Source: Neoceratodus forsteri (lineage: Eukaryota > Chordata > Ceratodontiformes > Ceratodontidae). From it: a stretch of DNA of 64,000 bases. Made by a program: the position numbers and the translations under genes. Below are positions 53,971-64,000 of the stretch, piece after piece. The DNA is taken from positions 1,564,962,501 through 1,565,026,500 of the forward strand of contig CM057449.1 of assembly GCA_016271365.2 (NCBI GenBank). The letters run 5' to 3'. How positions within the stretch are numbered: the first letter of the stretch is position 1; each line of letters begins with the position of its first letter. The notes beneath the pieces were generated by a model that searched no databases, was not told where the DNA came from, and saw only the letters and a list, made by a program, of their open reading frames with translations.

Positions 53971-56375
53971 TCTTAATAATAAGCTTTATTTAAATTAAGC
54001 ACCTTTCAAATATCAGGGCACTGTACAATAAGGTTAAAACAACAGTAATAAAATCAGCAATCACAGCAGTAAAATAATCTGTCAAATGGAAATTCATTCC
54101 ATTAAAGGCCTGATGCCATAAAAAAAAAGTTTTCAAAGCCTGTTTAAATTCCATCCCCCCACAGTCACGCACTCCCGCAGCTGACGAGGTAGAAAATTCC
54201 AGAGGGTTGGGGCCACATACATCAATGCACGGGCCCCAGAAGATTTTAAAGACCCACTCGGAATCTCCAGCAACCCCTCATCAGATGAACAGAGCTGTCG
54301 CTCGGGGCAGGAAGGTATGAGAAGCTCTTTCAAATAGTCAGGACCAAGTCCATGTAGGGCTTTATAAGTCAATAATCCGACTTTAAAGGTGATCAGACAC
54401 TGAATCGGCTGCCAGTGCAGATCGCGCAGCACAGGGGTAATATGAAAGGATCAAGAAGTTCCTATCAGTAAACACGCTGCAGCATTCTGCACTAGCTGCA
54501 GGTGGTGGATATCAACTCCAGGTAGCCCTAAGTACAGGGAGTTGCAATAATCAAGGCGCGAGGTCACAGAGGTGTGGACCAGTGTAGGCAAGTCACCGGA
54601 CAGAACAAGGTGCTTGATCCTGCAATGTTCGTAGATGGTAAAGGAAGACTTGACTGCCGCCACCCGAGATCGTAGTGTCCGCCCGTCAAAGCACCACCCC
54701 AGGTCTCGCGACCCGCTCAGAGGCAGGTTTTGTGCCCCAGACAAAGTCCAGAGGGCTGACCAGCCCTCGCCCTCTATCTGGTGACCCAGATCCACAACCA
54801 TCACCTCGATCTTTCCCGCGTTCAACTTTAGCCAGCTCAAATTCATCCAATCCTGGATTTCAGCAAGGCAGCTGTTAAATATTGAGAGAGCACTATCCTG
54901 GTCGGGTGCAAAAGACAGGTAGAACTGGGTATCATTAGCATAGCAGTGAAATCTCAGCCCATACTGTCTTACAATGTCTCTGAGGGGCAGCATGTACACT
55001 GCAAACAACATGGGGGACAGCACTGAGCCCTGTGGAACCCACATGACAGAGAGTGGGTCAGAGGAATAAATCCCAGACACCACTCTTGAGTTCTGCCAGC
55101 AAGGAAAGATGTAAACCACCCGAGGACTGTACTAGTCAGGCCACTGATGGACTTCAGGCACCCAAGCAGCACCCCATGGTGCACAGTGTCAGAAACTGAA
55201 GAGCGATCAAGGAGCACCAAGATGGTGCAGCTTCTCTGATCTCTTGCCATCAAGAGATCATTGAGCACCCGAACCAGTGGAGTCTCTGTACTGTGCCTCT
55301 TTCAAAAACCGGATTGGAGAGGTCTGTAGATGTCGTGGATGGTCAGGTGGTTCTCCAACTCTACCGCCACTACTTTCTCAGTAACCTTCCCTATAATGGG
55401 GAGGTTTGAGATTGGTATGTAATTGGCCAGAGAGTCTGGATCCAAAGAAGCCTTCTTCAGGAGGGATGTCACCACTGCCTCCTTCAGGGAGCTTGGAAAC
55501 TCACCCGGATCAAGGGAGCACCAGAATATCTGTACCAGGACCAGGCCGATAATATCACAACCCATAATTAGGGAAGTTAGGCCTGGATCCAGACTACAGC
55601 ACGTAAGGAGCATACTCTGGACAATCTGCATGACATCCCCGAGCTCCAGCCTGTCAAAGGTACTCCAGGAAGCACGAGGTGAGATGACCGGGCAGCGATC
55701 AACAGCATCCCCGGCAGAGTGAGTCAAGAGGATCTCCACCCTGATATCAGCCACTTGATTCACAAAGAAAACTGGGCAGGCTCATCACACTCCACTTGCG
55801 AAAAGGCTCTTTGGAGCTGCAGACAGGCTGGGTTGCACAGCCTGTCCACAGTTTGGAAGAGCTGAGCTGGTCGGTTCTGAGCGGCAGCAATCTCCCCGGA
55901 CAGAAATTCTGCCTTCTTACGGGAGATCGCTGATTGGTAGACTTGATAATGCTCTGCCAATCTAAGGTGATCGTCTTTCAGGGTGGATTTCTGCCAGCGC
56001 CGCTCTAACCTTCATACCAGTCGCCACAACTCCCTCAGGGTCCCATCAAACCAAGGGGCCCAAGGGCAAAGGGAGAGAGGGTAAACACGGATTGGAGCAA
56101 TCAAGTCCAGGGCCCCAGAGATGGCCTTGTTAAAGGCCAGCACCAAAGTCTCTGGATCCGAGCTTGCCACAGGAAACTCTGAGAGGTCAATCACCACCAC
56201 TAGGCCTTCAGGGCTCACATCCTGTAAAAGGCGGTAACTGACCATCTCCACAGTGATAGACCTACGGAGGGGGGTGCAAAAGTTGAACCTCAAGGTGTAG
56301 TGATTAAACCAACCTACAAGTTCCATTAAATCATAGGCTTCAATCCCCAGGAGGAAAACAAGATCAGATCATGAG
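53971..56375 (-). mobile_element. L2-type LINE (L2-C), 3' part
   Basis: The 3' end at the left reads, on the minus strand, 'gaaaggtgcttaatttaaat' and 'aaagcttattatta', the classic L2 tail. Coding parts then run rightward to about 56,375, where CR1-E interrupts. The element resumes at 60,249 with the endonuclease. Confidence 0.88.
54133..56340 (-). pseudogene. L2-C endonuclease end, linker, RT and C-terminal domain
   Basis: Read leftward: 56,326-56,012 is the endonuclease end (MELVGWFNHYTLRFNF) and linker; 55,960-55,302 continues with linker and RT start (DPGEFPSSLKEAVVTSLLKK); 55,268-54,969 has the altered block VLLDRSSVSDTVHHG; 55,119-54,451 has VPQGSVLSPMLFAVYM and HCYANDTQFYLSF, where YADD is YAND. 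The C-terminal segment 54,432-54,133 (LHWQPIQCLITFKVGLLTYK, ALHGLGPDYLKELL) is the hallmark of L2. Frame changes separate all segments. Confidence 0.88.
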
Positions 56376-56426
56376 AGTGACCGTATTTATGGCTGTGGGG
56401 CAGCAGTCTTCCGGGAGTCTTTCTGG

Positions 56427-57287
56427 ATGCTGAGATGCTGCCCTGTTTGCAGACAACTCTCTGCCCTGAGGGAGGAAGTTGCCCGTCTTCAGGCCACACT
56501 GGACAGTAGTAAGGGAATCTTCCCCCATCCAGGGAGCACCAGAGCCACCACCACTACCTCAGAGGTTGTGAAGAAAGCACAGCAGTTGGACCGCAGTGGG
56601 ATCAGGGTGGGTAAGGGTGGTGGAACAGAGGCACACCCAGTCAGTTGTTCCATTCCACAATCCATACGCCATTCTGGGGGAGCATAATTCCCCTATGAAT
56701 GCACCCTCAGAGGAGACTAAGGACGTTGTAGACAACTGTCACAAGGGAGGCACTCAGGAAGGCGGCAGAGGACACCACAGGGGAAGGAAGCAGCTCCTGG
56801 TGGGGGACTCTATTATTAGGGGATAGAACTGGGGGAGCAGGGAAAACTGAAGTAAGGTGCCTGCCTGGTGCCATGGCTTGGAGGGACAGGAAGCGCATCC
56901 TTAGGATCACGAGAACAGTTGCACGGGAGTCTGAGCTGGACGTCATTGTCCACATAGGGACAAATGACTTGGCTCATCATGAGATTAGAGCAGTGCATAA
57001 GGACTTTGTAGAGTTGGGGAGGGGCCTAAGACGAGTAGCACACACAGTATCTTTCTCAGAGATGCTGCCTGTCAGTGGCATGGGTGAGGTGAGGGTACTT
57101 TGCACCATGCAGTTTAACGAATAGTTGAAAAAATGGTGTAGAGCACAGGGGTTTGGCTTCATTGGAGACTGGGGTTCCACCTGGAGGGACGCCAGCCTAT
57201 ACAGACAGGATGGTGTGCATCTGTCCAGGAAGGGAACAAGTCTGTTGGGAAATTGGTTTAAATGCTTCATTGGTAAGTTTTTAAACT
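56427..57287 (+). pseudogene. CR1-E ORF1 (SGNH esterase)
   Basis: The N-terminus (56,427-56,687) has a CPVCRQ motif followed by a short coiled coil (LSALREEVARLQATL). The esterase blocks follow in other frames: block I LLVGDSIIRG at about 56,796-56,826, block III VIVHIGTNDLAHHE at about 56,943-56,984, then VVSF-like SEMLPVSG, and block V QDGVHLSRKGT at about 57,207-57,240. All key positions (Ser in GDS, Asn in GTND, Asp and His in DGVHL) are present, unlike in CR1-A. Frame changes near 56,690 and 56,830 and a stop at 57,122 break it. Confidence 0.85.
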
Positions 57288-57439
57288 AGTCAAGGGGGGA
57301 GGAACTGATAAGCAGCAGGAAAATCCCAGCCTCCCCCTACAAAACTGGGTACTAAATGAAAAAATATCAAGGTAGAAAGGTCAGTGGAGGATGCTGCTAC
57401 AGAAGGCAAAGCCATCAAAAAATGGGGAGCAATGAGTAC

Positions 57440-58140
57440 CAGTGCCCATAGTCTGGATAACAAGCTTCCTGAATTAGTGGCCTTGATGGAGGAGGAACAT
57501 CTGGATATCGTGCAGTCACAGAAACATGGTACACACAGAACCACGACTGGAATGTAAACATACCAGGATACACTATCTACAGGAGGGACAGGGAGGGTAA
57601 AAGAGGAGGAGGAGGAGTAGCTCTCTACATAAGGGAAGGAATCAAAGCAACAGAACAAAAGGGTAAATAGAGAGGAGAAGAAGCACTGTGGGTCAATTTG
57701 GAGACAGGCAGTGGCACCACAATCTGCACAGGGGTTGTATACAGACCCCCTCTCAGGGGGAGGAAATGGACAAGTAAATGATAGAAAGTATACTTAGAAT
57801 GGCAGAAAAAGGGGAGATATTGCTGATGGGTGATCTGAATATGCCAGATGTTAACTGGAGTGCAGTTGCAGCAGCCACTTCTAAGAGTGGGGTTATTCTA
57901 GATGCCCTACAGGGGGCATGCCTTAGACAACTAGTATTGGAATCCACTCGAGAGGGAGCAATCTTAGACCTGGTTCTCTCAAATGGAGATGGAGAGAGGA
58001 TCACAGATATAGAAGTGGGTAGCCATCTGGGAACTAGGGACCATCGAACAGTATGGTTCACAATAAACACAGCAATAGAGTCAAGCCATACAAAGGCAAA
58101 GTACTGGACTTCAGGAGGGCTGACTTTGCCAAAATGGGTG
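57440..58140 (+). pseudogene. CR1-E endonuclease
   Basis: It reads KLPELVALMEEEHLDIV, then a one-base change before TETWYTQN-like wording, GYTIYRRDREGKRGGGVALY, VYRPPLRG, and ILLMGDLNMPDVNW (57,821-57,862), with GDLN for GDFN. LGTRDHRTVWF (58,028) is the SDH block changed to RDH. Frame changes are near 57,510 and 57,770. Confidence 0.8.
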
Positions 58141-58290
58141 AGCGCCTAAGGAATACACTAGCAAATGGGCAGGAAGGAGGGGTGGAAGAACAATGGGGAA
58201 TAATAAAAACTGCCATCACAGAGGTAACAAGCCTTTGTGTGAAGCAAATAAACAAAACGATGTAAGAAACCACTATGGTTCTCAAAGCTG

Positions 58291-60153
58291 GTGGCAGTGA
58301 AGGTTCAAGAGAAAAAGAAAGCATTCAGAAAGTACAAGGAATCACAGAAGGAGCAGGACAGAGAATTGTATCAGTTAAATCAAAAGGAAGCTGGGAAGGC
58401 AGTCAGAACAGCAAAGGCCCGAACCAAGGAAAAGGTAGCCAACTCAGTTAAGAAGGGGGATAAAACCTTTTTTAGGTACATCAGGGAGCGAAGGAAGACC
58501 AAGGGAGGGATAGTGAGGCTCAATAAAGAGGAGCGGGGGTGGGTAGAGGGTGACTGTGAAAAGGCAGAGATACTAAACAAATATTTTTGCTCAGTATTTA
58601 CAAATGAAGAGGGGGAGGTACCCCAAAACAAACAATAGACACACTCTGGATATAGAAGTTGATACCAGCCCATTTACAAAAGAAAGGGTTCTGAAAGAAC
58701 TCTTAAAACTGAAGGTGGACAAAGCAGTGGGGCCTGATGGGATTCATCCCAAAATTCTTAAAGAACTAAGGGTAGAACTAGTGACACCACTGACTACCCT
58801 CTTTAACAAATCATGGGAGGATGGGGTGGTACCCGAGGACTGGAGGAGGGCAGATGTGACTCCCCTTCACAAAAGTGGGAGCAGGCAGAAGCAGGAAACT
58901 ACAGACCTGTTAGTTTAACCTCAGTGATAGGGAAAATGATGGAATCACTTCTGAAGGAAAGAACTGTCAAGTACCTAGAGGCCAGAGGGGCACAGGACCA
59001 AAGACAGCATGCATTTACAGCGGGAAGGTCATGCCAGACGAATCTAATAGATTTCTTTGACTGGGTGACCAAAGTAGTAGATCAGGGAGGGGCTGTGGAT
59101 ATGGCCTACCTAGACTTTAGCAAGGCATTTAACACAGTCCCACCCAAAAGATTAATATACAAGTTAGCCAGCCTGGGAGTGGGTCCCAAGACGATAGCCT
59201 GGGTAAAGAATTGGCTGGAGAATAGGACACAGAGGGTAATAGTAAATGGAGTCCACTCTGAAGAAAGGGGGGTACTAGTGGGGTACTGCAGGGTTCAGTA
59301 TTAGAACCGGTCCTCTTCAATATCTTTATAAGCGACATTGCAGAGGGACTCGAAGGAAAAGTATGTCTCTTTGCAGATGACACAAAGACCTGGAACAGAG
59401 TTGATGCAAGGTTGGAGGAATGGTCAGATGTATGGCAGCTTGGATTCAGTGCTAAGAAGTGCAAGGTAATGCACCTGGGAAACAAAAACCCAGGGGAAGA
59501 GTACACAATAGGGGGTGAGATACTAACAACAACAAAAATGGAAAGGGACCTGGGGGTAGTCATATCAGATGACTTAAAGTTGGGCAAGCAATGTGAGAGG
59601 GCAGTAAGGAGGGCTAGGGGGATACTGGGATGCATAGGGAGAGGCATCACCAGTAGAAACCGAGAAGTTGTTATCACTCTGTACAGATGGCTGGTGAGAC
59701 CCCATCTGGAGTACTGTGTGCAGTTCTGGAGACCCAGTCTCTGCAAGGACATAGACAGGATGGAAGCTGTCCAGAGGAGGGCAACTAAAATGGTGCAGGG
59801 TCTGCACCGGAAGACATATGAAGAGACTAAAGGAGCTTAATATGTATAGCCTCGAGGAAAGGAGGGAGAGGGGGGACATGACAGAAACTTTCAAGTGCCT
59901 CAAGAGAATCGGCAAAGTCCAAGAGGGTAGCATCTTTCAAAAAGAGGTGTGCAAGAACAAGGGGCACAATTTGAAGGGGTGCCTCAGAGGTAATATAAAG
60001 AAGTATTTTTTCACAGAGAGGGTTGTGGATGCATGGGACGGCCTTCCAGAGGAGGTTGTGGAGTCAAAAACAGTGGTTGAATTAAAGCATACATGGGACA
60101 GTCATAAGGCAATTCTGGGGGGTGGGGGTAGAAGTAGGCTGCTGGTTAACTAG
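58291..60153 (+). pseudogene. CR1-E reverse transcriptase and C-terminal region
   Basis: The linker 58,291-58,638 is Lys-rich and contains FRKYKESQKEQDRE and YIRERRKTKGG. The RT continues with KAVGPDGIHPKILKEL, VPEDWRRADVTPLHKSGS, NYRPVSLTSVIGKMMESLL, FFDWVTKVVDQGGAVDMA and YLDFSKAFNTVPPKR (usual KAFDTV). The catalytic CLFADDTKTWNRVDAR at about 59,364-59,410 is intact. The C-terminal part has [47 protein letters not shown] and AWDGLPEEVVE. Frame changes are near 58,635, 58,890, 59,270 and 59,830. Confidence 0.9.
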
Positions 60154-60248
60154 GATCTGCAGCTTATCCATTAGGTAAGGAAATGGGCAGACTGGGTGGG
60201 CCAAGCGGTCCTTATCTGCCGTCAAATTCTATGTTTCTGTGTTTCTAT

Positions 60249-62570
60249 GGGTAGCAGAGGTAAGAATTTGTGCGAGGCCCAGCGATGTCATCACCTGGAG
60301 GAAGTGTTGTCCAAATTACGAGAGTTTGTCATTGACCCAGGCGTTAAAGTCGTCCAGAACCATCAGTCTGGGCAACTCAAACGCCATGTCAACCACAAAA
60401 TCCACTACTTCCTGTAGGAATCGCTTCTCGTCCCCGGGTGGACGGTAGACGAGAGCTATCCTACAATCTACACCTGCTACCACAGTACACTCAAAAGATC
60501 TGGTTTCCTCAACTGGTACAGTCGTGAGGCCCAAATCGGTCTTGAAAATGACCACCACTCCCCCACCCCCCTTCGGTCCAATCTTGAGCGGTGTATTACC
60601 GAGTACCTGGCCGGAATTACAGCCTCCAATGTGGGGCCAGCATTTTCATCCAGCCAGGTCTCGGTGATGCAGGCCAGATCAGTTGTTCCAACAAGATCTG
60701 CAATAATTGCAGTCTTATTCTTAACTGATCTGGCATTGCATAACACCGCTCGAGTTGGACAGGTTTCTGGGGCCGCCCCAGCTACTTACCCACCAAATAT
60801 AGTGGTGCCCTTGGGTATGGGGACTAGACATGGCGAACCATGTTCCAGGCTCCATTTCGCCCCAGTGCATCTTCTGGGCTTAACTACCCCAATGTGAGAG
60901 ACCCGTTCATTCGTTCTCTGATGTCCGTGCCCCACCCCTGCCCTTTCCTCTGAACAATACCCAGCGCTAGACAGCTCTGGTAAGTTGACAGCATCAGAGG
61001 TGGGGGGGGGGGGACAGGTAGAGAGCACGGAGGGCAGAGGACGATTTGCACACAACCGAGGGAGAAGGCCTATACACTACTAGATACAAAAGCACCAAAC
61101 CAAAAGGAGACTCCCGAACAAAGAATAAAAATACCCACCCAAAATTACACAACATAAAATAAATATACCCTCCCAGAATAAATAATAAAACCACAATTAA
61201 CAATAAACACGCTCCTAGCACTGCATGGATGTTTCAGTCCAACAATTAGCTCTCGGAAAAAGAAAATAAAACCAGAAAATAAAAATCTCCTGCAACCCCC
61301 CTCTCACTGCTTATGCAGAGAGTAGTATTTAAGCCTCCAGGCTCCCTCACAGCCTGGGAGTGATGAAAATCTGGGCACTCTCACTTCCCAAAATTGAAAA
61401 TCCAATACCCGCCCAAAACAAAAATTCAATAAATCTAATCTTAATCATAATCCTCTTATACCCTAAACTATATATATAAAAAAAAAAAAAGAAAGAAACA
61501 ATCCCAAGCCACCCTGAATAAAACCCTGATTAGGAGAGCTACGGCTCTAAATTAAATCACTTGGTATTGTCCAATAAGTTTGTCAAATGTCTTTATATGA
61601 GACTGCTTTAGGAATTTGGTAAATCCTTTAAAAGTTAGTACAGCAAAGGGTAGCTCTCACCCAACCCGTGTCGAGATAATAAATCCAAAAACTGGCCCTC
61701 TCACTGCCACAAAAGCTGAGTTAGAGTAAATGTTAATTTCAACCGAGATTCTCTCACTGCCTCCATAATGAAAAAGATATAATTACAGTACCTGTCGATG
61801 GTTTGATCTGGAGTGCAATGGAAAAAACAGCAAACCTTTTGAAAGTTGAATCATATGCCAGTTCAAAAGAGAGACAACCTAGATGTAAATGGTATTGGCC
61901 CCAGCCCAGCTCAGAGATGGACCCTAGAAAGAAGACACCCCACATAGCCCACCAGTGCCACCCAGTAAAAACTAGGAGGCCACAGTGTGGCACAGGAGAG
62001 AGAGTTCTCCAGCAGCCCTCCAACTGGTGCCCTCTGTCCCCACAGGGAGTCCCAAAAACCAGGCACCCACCACTGTAGCCATCTAGACCAGTCTACAATC
62101 TGTCACTCTCGTCTGACAATTGAACCAGAATAGCAAGTTCCACAGCGGTTTGCACCACTCCAGGAATTCCAATGGATTCTCCCCAGGCCAGTCTCCAGGC
62201 GACAGCACAAACGGCAGCCAACCAAATGATGTTAAAAATACTGCCGTAGTATTCCAGAAGGGGGAATTGATAACCCAAAAAACTACTGACTGTCTCAAGA
62301 ATCCAGATGCATTCTGTTCTGAAATTCAGAGCACCGCTGCAATATATCCCAACAAAAGCGGTGCCAGGGGAGAACCGCCAGATGTGTCCAGACTCTAGCG
62401 ACAATCCCAAAACTGCCAGAGACCCAGATCCCGGCAACAGCCAAGGGTCAGCCAAACCACAGTCAAAAGCACCCCGGGCACCAACAGTACACTCCAGGCG
62501 GGCAATACATAAGCCCCAAAAAATATATACAGTGAATGTTCATGAAGAGGATTCACATTATCCACTCTAA
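60249..62570 (-). mobile_element. L2-type LINE (L2-C), 5' part: endonuclease and leader
   Basis: The endonuclease lies at 60,746-60,255, and upstream to about 62,570 is a long noncoding leader with repeated 'ctctcactgcc' strings (61,302, 61,378, 61,698 and 61,750). The leader end is inferred from where the minisatellite starts at about 62,580. The leader is longer than I would expect for L2 and may hide other insertions. Confidence 0.65.
60255..60746 (-). pseudogene. L2-C endonuclease, N-terminal part
   Basis: Read leftward: LCNARSVKNKTAIIADLV, LACITETWLDE (catalytic Glu present), a frame change near 60,560, then VVIFKTDLGL, CRIALVYRPPGDE and LMVLDDFNAWVND, where the GDFN motif reads DDFN. 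It continues with VMTSLGLAQILTSAT and is cut at 60,249 by CR1-E. The later part of the domain is at 56,375-56,260. Confidence 0.8.
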
Positions 62571-62579
62571 CTTCCTCTC

Positions 62580-63125
62580 ACCAATCAGCGCCCCATCGCT
62601 ACCATTCTTCATATACTTTTAGACGCTCTGCAGCACTGCCCCCCCCCCCACGATGTTCTCCACCATCTCTCAGCTCCACCACTGTACTGCAGTTCTCTAT
62701 ATACTTCACACGCTTTCAGGCAATTGATCTCTCCACCCCTTCCCGATTCCTCCCCTCACCTCCTTCCACTTCCCATACTTTACAGTACTTACTCTGCACC
62801 GCTTCTCTCCCCTACCATCTGTGACCCCCTGTCCTACCACTTTCAGCACTACATCACATTACCCTCTGTGTTTCACTTCCTCTCTGTTTTCCCTCCTCTG
62901 TCTCTTACTCTCAGCCCTAAAATTCTGCTGTTATCTCTATACATTAACCAATCTCAGCACTTGCTTTCCACCCTTTCTTCTGCCCCATCTCGGCCCCCCC
63001 CATCCTCCAGTACTTGATACATTTTTGCAGCTGTGCGTCGCCCGCTCTCTTACCCTCCCTGATCTCTACTCTTCCAGAACTGTGACATTCATCACCATCA
63101 TTCACATTCTAGGGACATGGATATG
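62580..63125. repeat. Minisatellite of the same family, block 2
   Basis: 'atctctatacattaaccaat' and 'cagcacttgctttccaccct' (62,930-62,980), 'gctctgcagcactgcccc' and 'ctccctgatctctactctt' match the block at 51,600-53,000. About 6-7 units remain, more diverged in C-rich parts. Confidence 0.65.
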
Positions 63126-63139
63126 TTGTTCATCCACAC

Positions 63140-64000
63140 TCATTGGCAGTATCCTTGCCGCTTTAAATCTTGCCGGAAGGTCTTCAAGCTTGCTCCTCCC
63201 ACCCACCCGGGTGGTATAACTCTCGGCTCCGCCCCATGACGTCAGATCTTCCTTACCGCTTGGAAGCTCAGGTTCCCTCCTTAACGCTCTGCGTTTGTGA
63301 CTGGTTCCTATTTCTCCGTTTGCGGATTTAAAATAAAATTTTGCAAAAGACTTCAGTCTTCTATCCCTCGCAGGCTGCGATGGACCAATCGACTCCCGGT
63401 TTGGAGATGCCCATGCGGACAGAAGATGTCTCGACGGATCCACACTCACGTGTGTCTACTGCTTAGGCCTTGAGCACGACCCGCAGGCTTGCGACCTGTG
63501 CTCATCTTTCTCGACCTCGTCCTCGAGAACCGTGCTGCCCGTGCAACTGGGCCGAAGCGTTTCCCTCGGTGAAGTCCAAGGAGGCCCGGTTGGCGGTGTC
63601 CCTGGCGGAGCTCAGCGGATCAGCTCGGCGGATGGTACGCCCTCGAAGAGGAGGCGCGGCGGGCGTGTCTTCCTCGACGCTGCATTTATCCGCTCTCTGG
63701 GTTCTTCCTACGGCTTCTTTTAAGGAGCTTTGTCTGTCCCTCTCCACTAAAGGAGAAGGGCCTGCGTCTGCTGGACCTTATTCTCGGTCCAAAAGAGGAC
63801 AGGGGTGAATCCCTCCGTCGGCGCTCTTGGGGCGGAAAGGTCCCTCTCCCGGGCCGTCGGCCGATCCGACCGCTCGGCTTGACCACTGGCCTCACAGTGT
63901 CCCGTCAGGTCAGTTGACGAGACTCCACCGATGAAGTCGAGATTTTTTCTCGACCCATTAGACGGAGCTGTCGCCTTTAGCAGCGAATTCCCCCTCTCCG
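63140..64000 (+). mobile_element. DIRS-like retrotransposon, 5' end, runs off right edge
   Basis: After a promoter-like GC-rich stretch that starts at about 63,140 ('gccggaaggtcttcaagctt', 'tgacgtcagatcttcc'), the region has coding-like GC-rich sequence with a cysteine-rich block at about 63,450-63,505. Composition switches sharply from the preceding minisatellite. RT and tyrosine recombinase, which would prove DIRS, lie beyond the window. Confidence 0.55.
63379..64000 (+). pseudogene. DIRS-like Gag N-terminal region, partial
   Basis: A Cys/His pattern C-V-Y-C-L-G-L-E-H-D-P-Q-A-C-D-L-C is read at about 63,450-63,500. A 'CLG-x-x-H-x-x-x-x-C-x-x-C' finger of this kind is typical of vertebrate DIRS1-type Gag. 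The frame has a TAG at about 63,464 or shifts nearby, so it is broken or my frame is off by an indel. The rest is Ser- and Arg-rich. The product would package element RNA. Confidence 0.5.

Larger units (their letters stand above)
56376..60248 (+). mobile_element. CR1-type LINE, nearly full length (CR1-E)
   Basis: It carries an esterase ORF1 (56,427-57,287), endonuclease (about 57,440-58,130), RT (58,640-59,830), C-terminal part (to 60,150) and the 3' end 'gggtgggccaagcggtcctt' with 'ttctatgtttctgtgtttct' at 60,225-60,248. It splits L2-C. At 3.87 kb it is the most complete CR1 in the window. Confidence 0.9.

Noticed and set aside
61803..62570. Open frames of 70-120 codons on both strands
   Set aside because: They lie in the presumed L2-C leader; no motif was seen, and none matches later exons of NDUFAF4.
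62724..63219. Ser/Pro/Leu-rich open frames of 97 and 132 codons
   Set aside because: They lie in the C-rich minisatellite and change frame between units.

Overview
The window is vertebrate nuclear DNA, made up almost entirely of transposable elements. It has one recognisable host exon: exon 1 of NDUFAF4 at 31,772-31,910 (+). I saw no bacterial genes, no rRNA or functional tRNA genes and no CRISPR. The repeats are of the CR1 (with esterase ORF1), L2, Tx1-like L1, Ty3/gypsy, hAT, Harbinger-like, DIRS-like and tRNA-SINE types. This mix suggests a tetrapod with a large genome. An amphibian such as a caecilian is my best guess, but that is inference only.

Layout. 1-1,680: 5' half of an L2-type LINE (-). 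1,717-2,672: tandem leader repeats. 2,694-21,160: a Ty3/gypsy element with a PNMA-like gag, split by a stack of insertions: an AT-rich CR1 (CR1-A), which holds a GC-rich CR1 (CR1-B), which holds an L2 (L2-B). 21,160-23,133: 3' end of a hAT transposon carrying a long SINE copy with a 14-bp target duplication. 23,134-31,480: a Tx1-like L1 with at least three CR1 fragments inserted. 31,500-31,911: promoter and exon 1 of NDUFAF4. No later exon was found, so intron 1 would span at least the remaining 32 kb if the gene is intact.

33-43 kb: a CR1 split by a 1.4-kb Harbinger-like foldback element, a second long SINE copy (15-bp target duplication), a 292-bp palindromic tandem repeat and a foldback repeat. 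43-50 kb: two CR1 copies, a CR1/L3-like piece and a plus-strand L2. 50-53.7 kb: a second foldback copy, a TA/TG microsatellite, a minisatellite of about 75 bp and a 148-bp near-perfect hairpin. 53.97-62.57 kb: a minus-strand L2 split by a nearly full-length CR1 (about 56,376-60,248). 62.58-63.12 kb: a second block of the same minisatellite. 63.14 kb to the end: the start of a DIRS-like element.

Nearly every element ORF has stops or frameshifts, so most copies look dead. The best-preserved reading frames are the RT segment of L2-B and parts of CR1-E and the gypsy integrase. The nested insertions give a relative time order (gypsy, then CR1-A, then CR1-B, then L2-B). All assignments rest on reading motifs by eye; no database search was possible.
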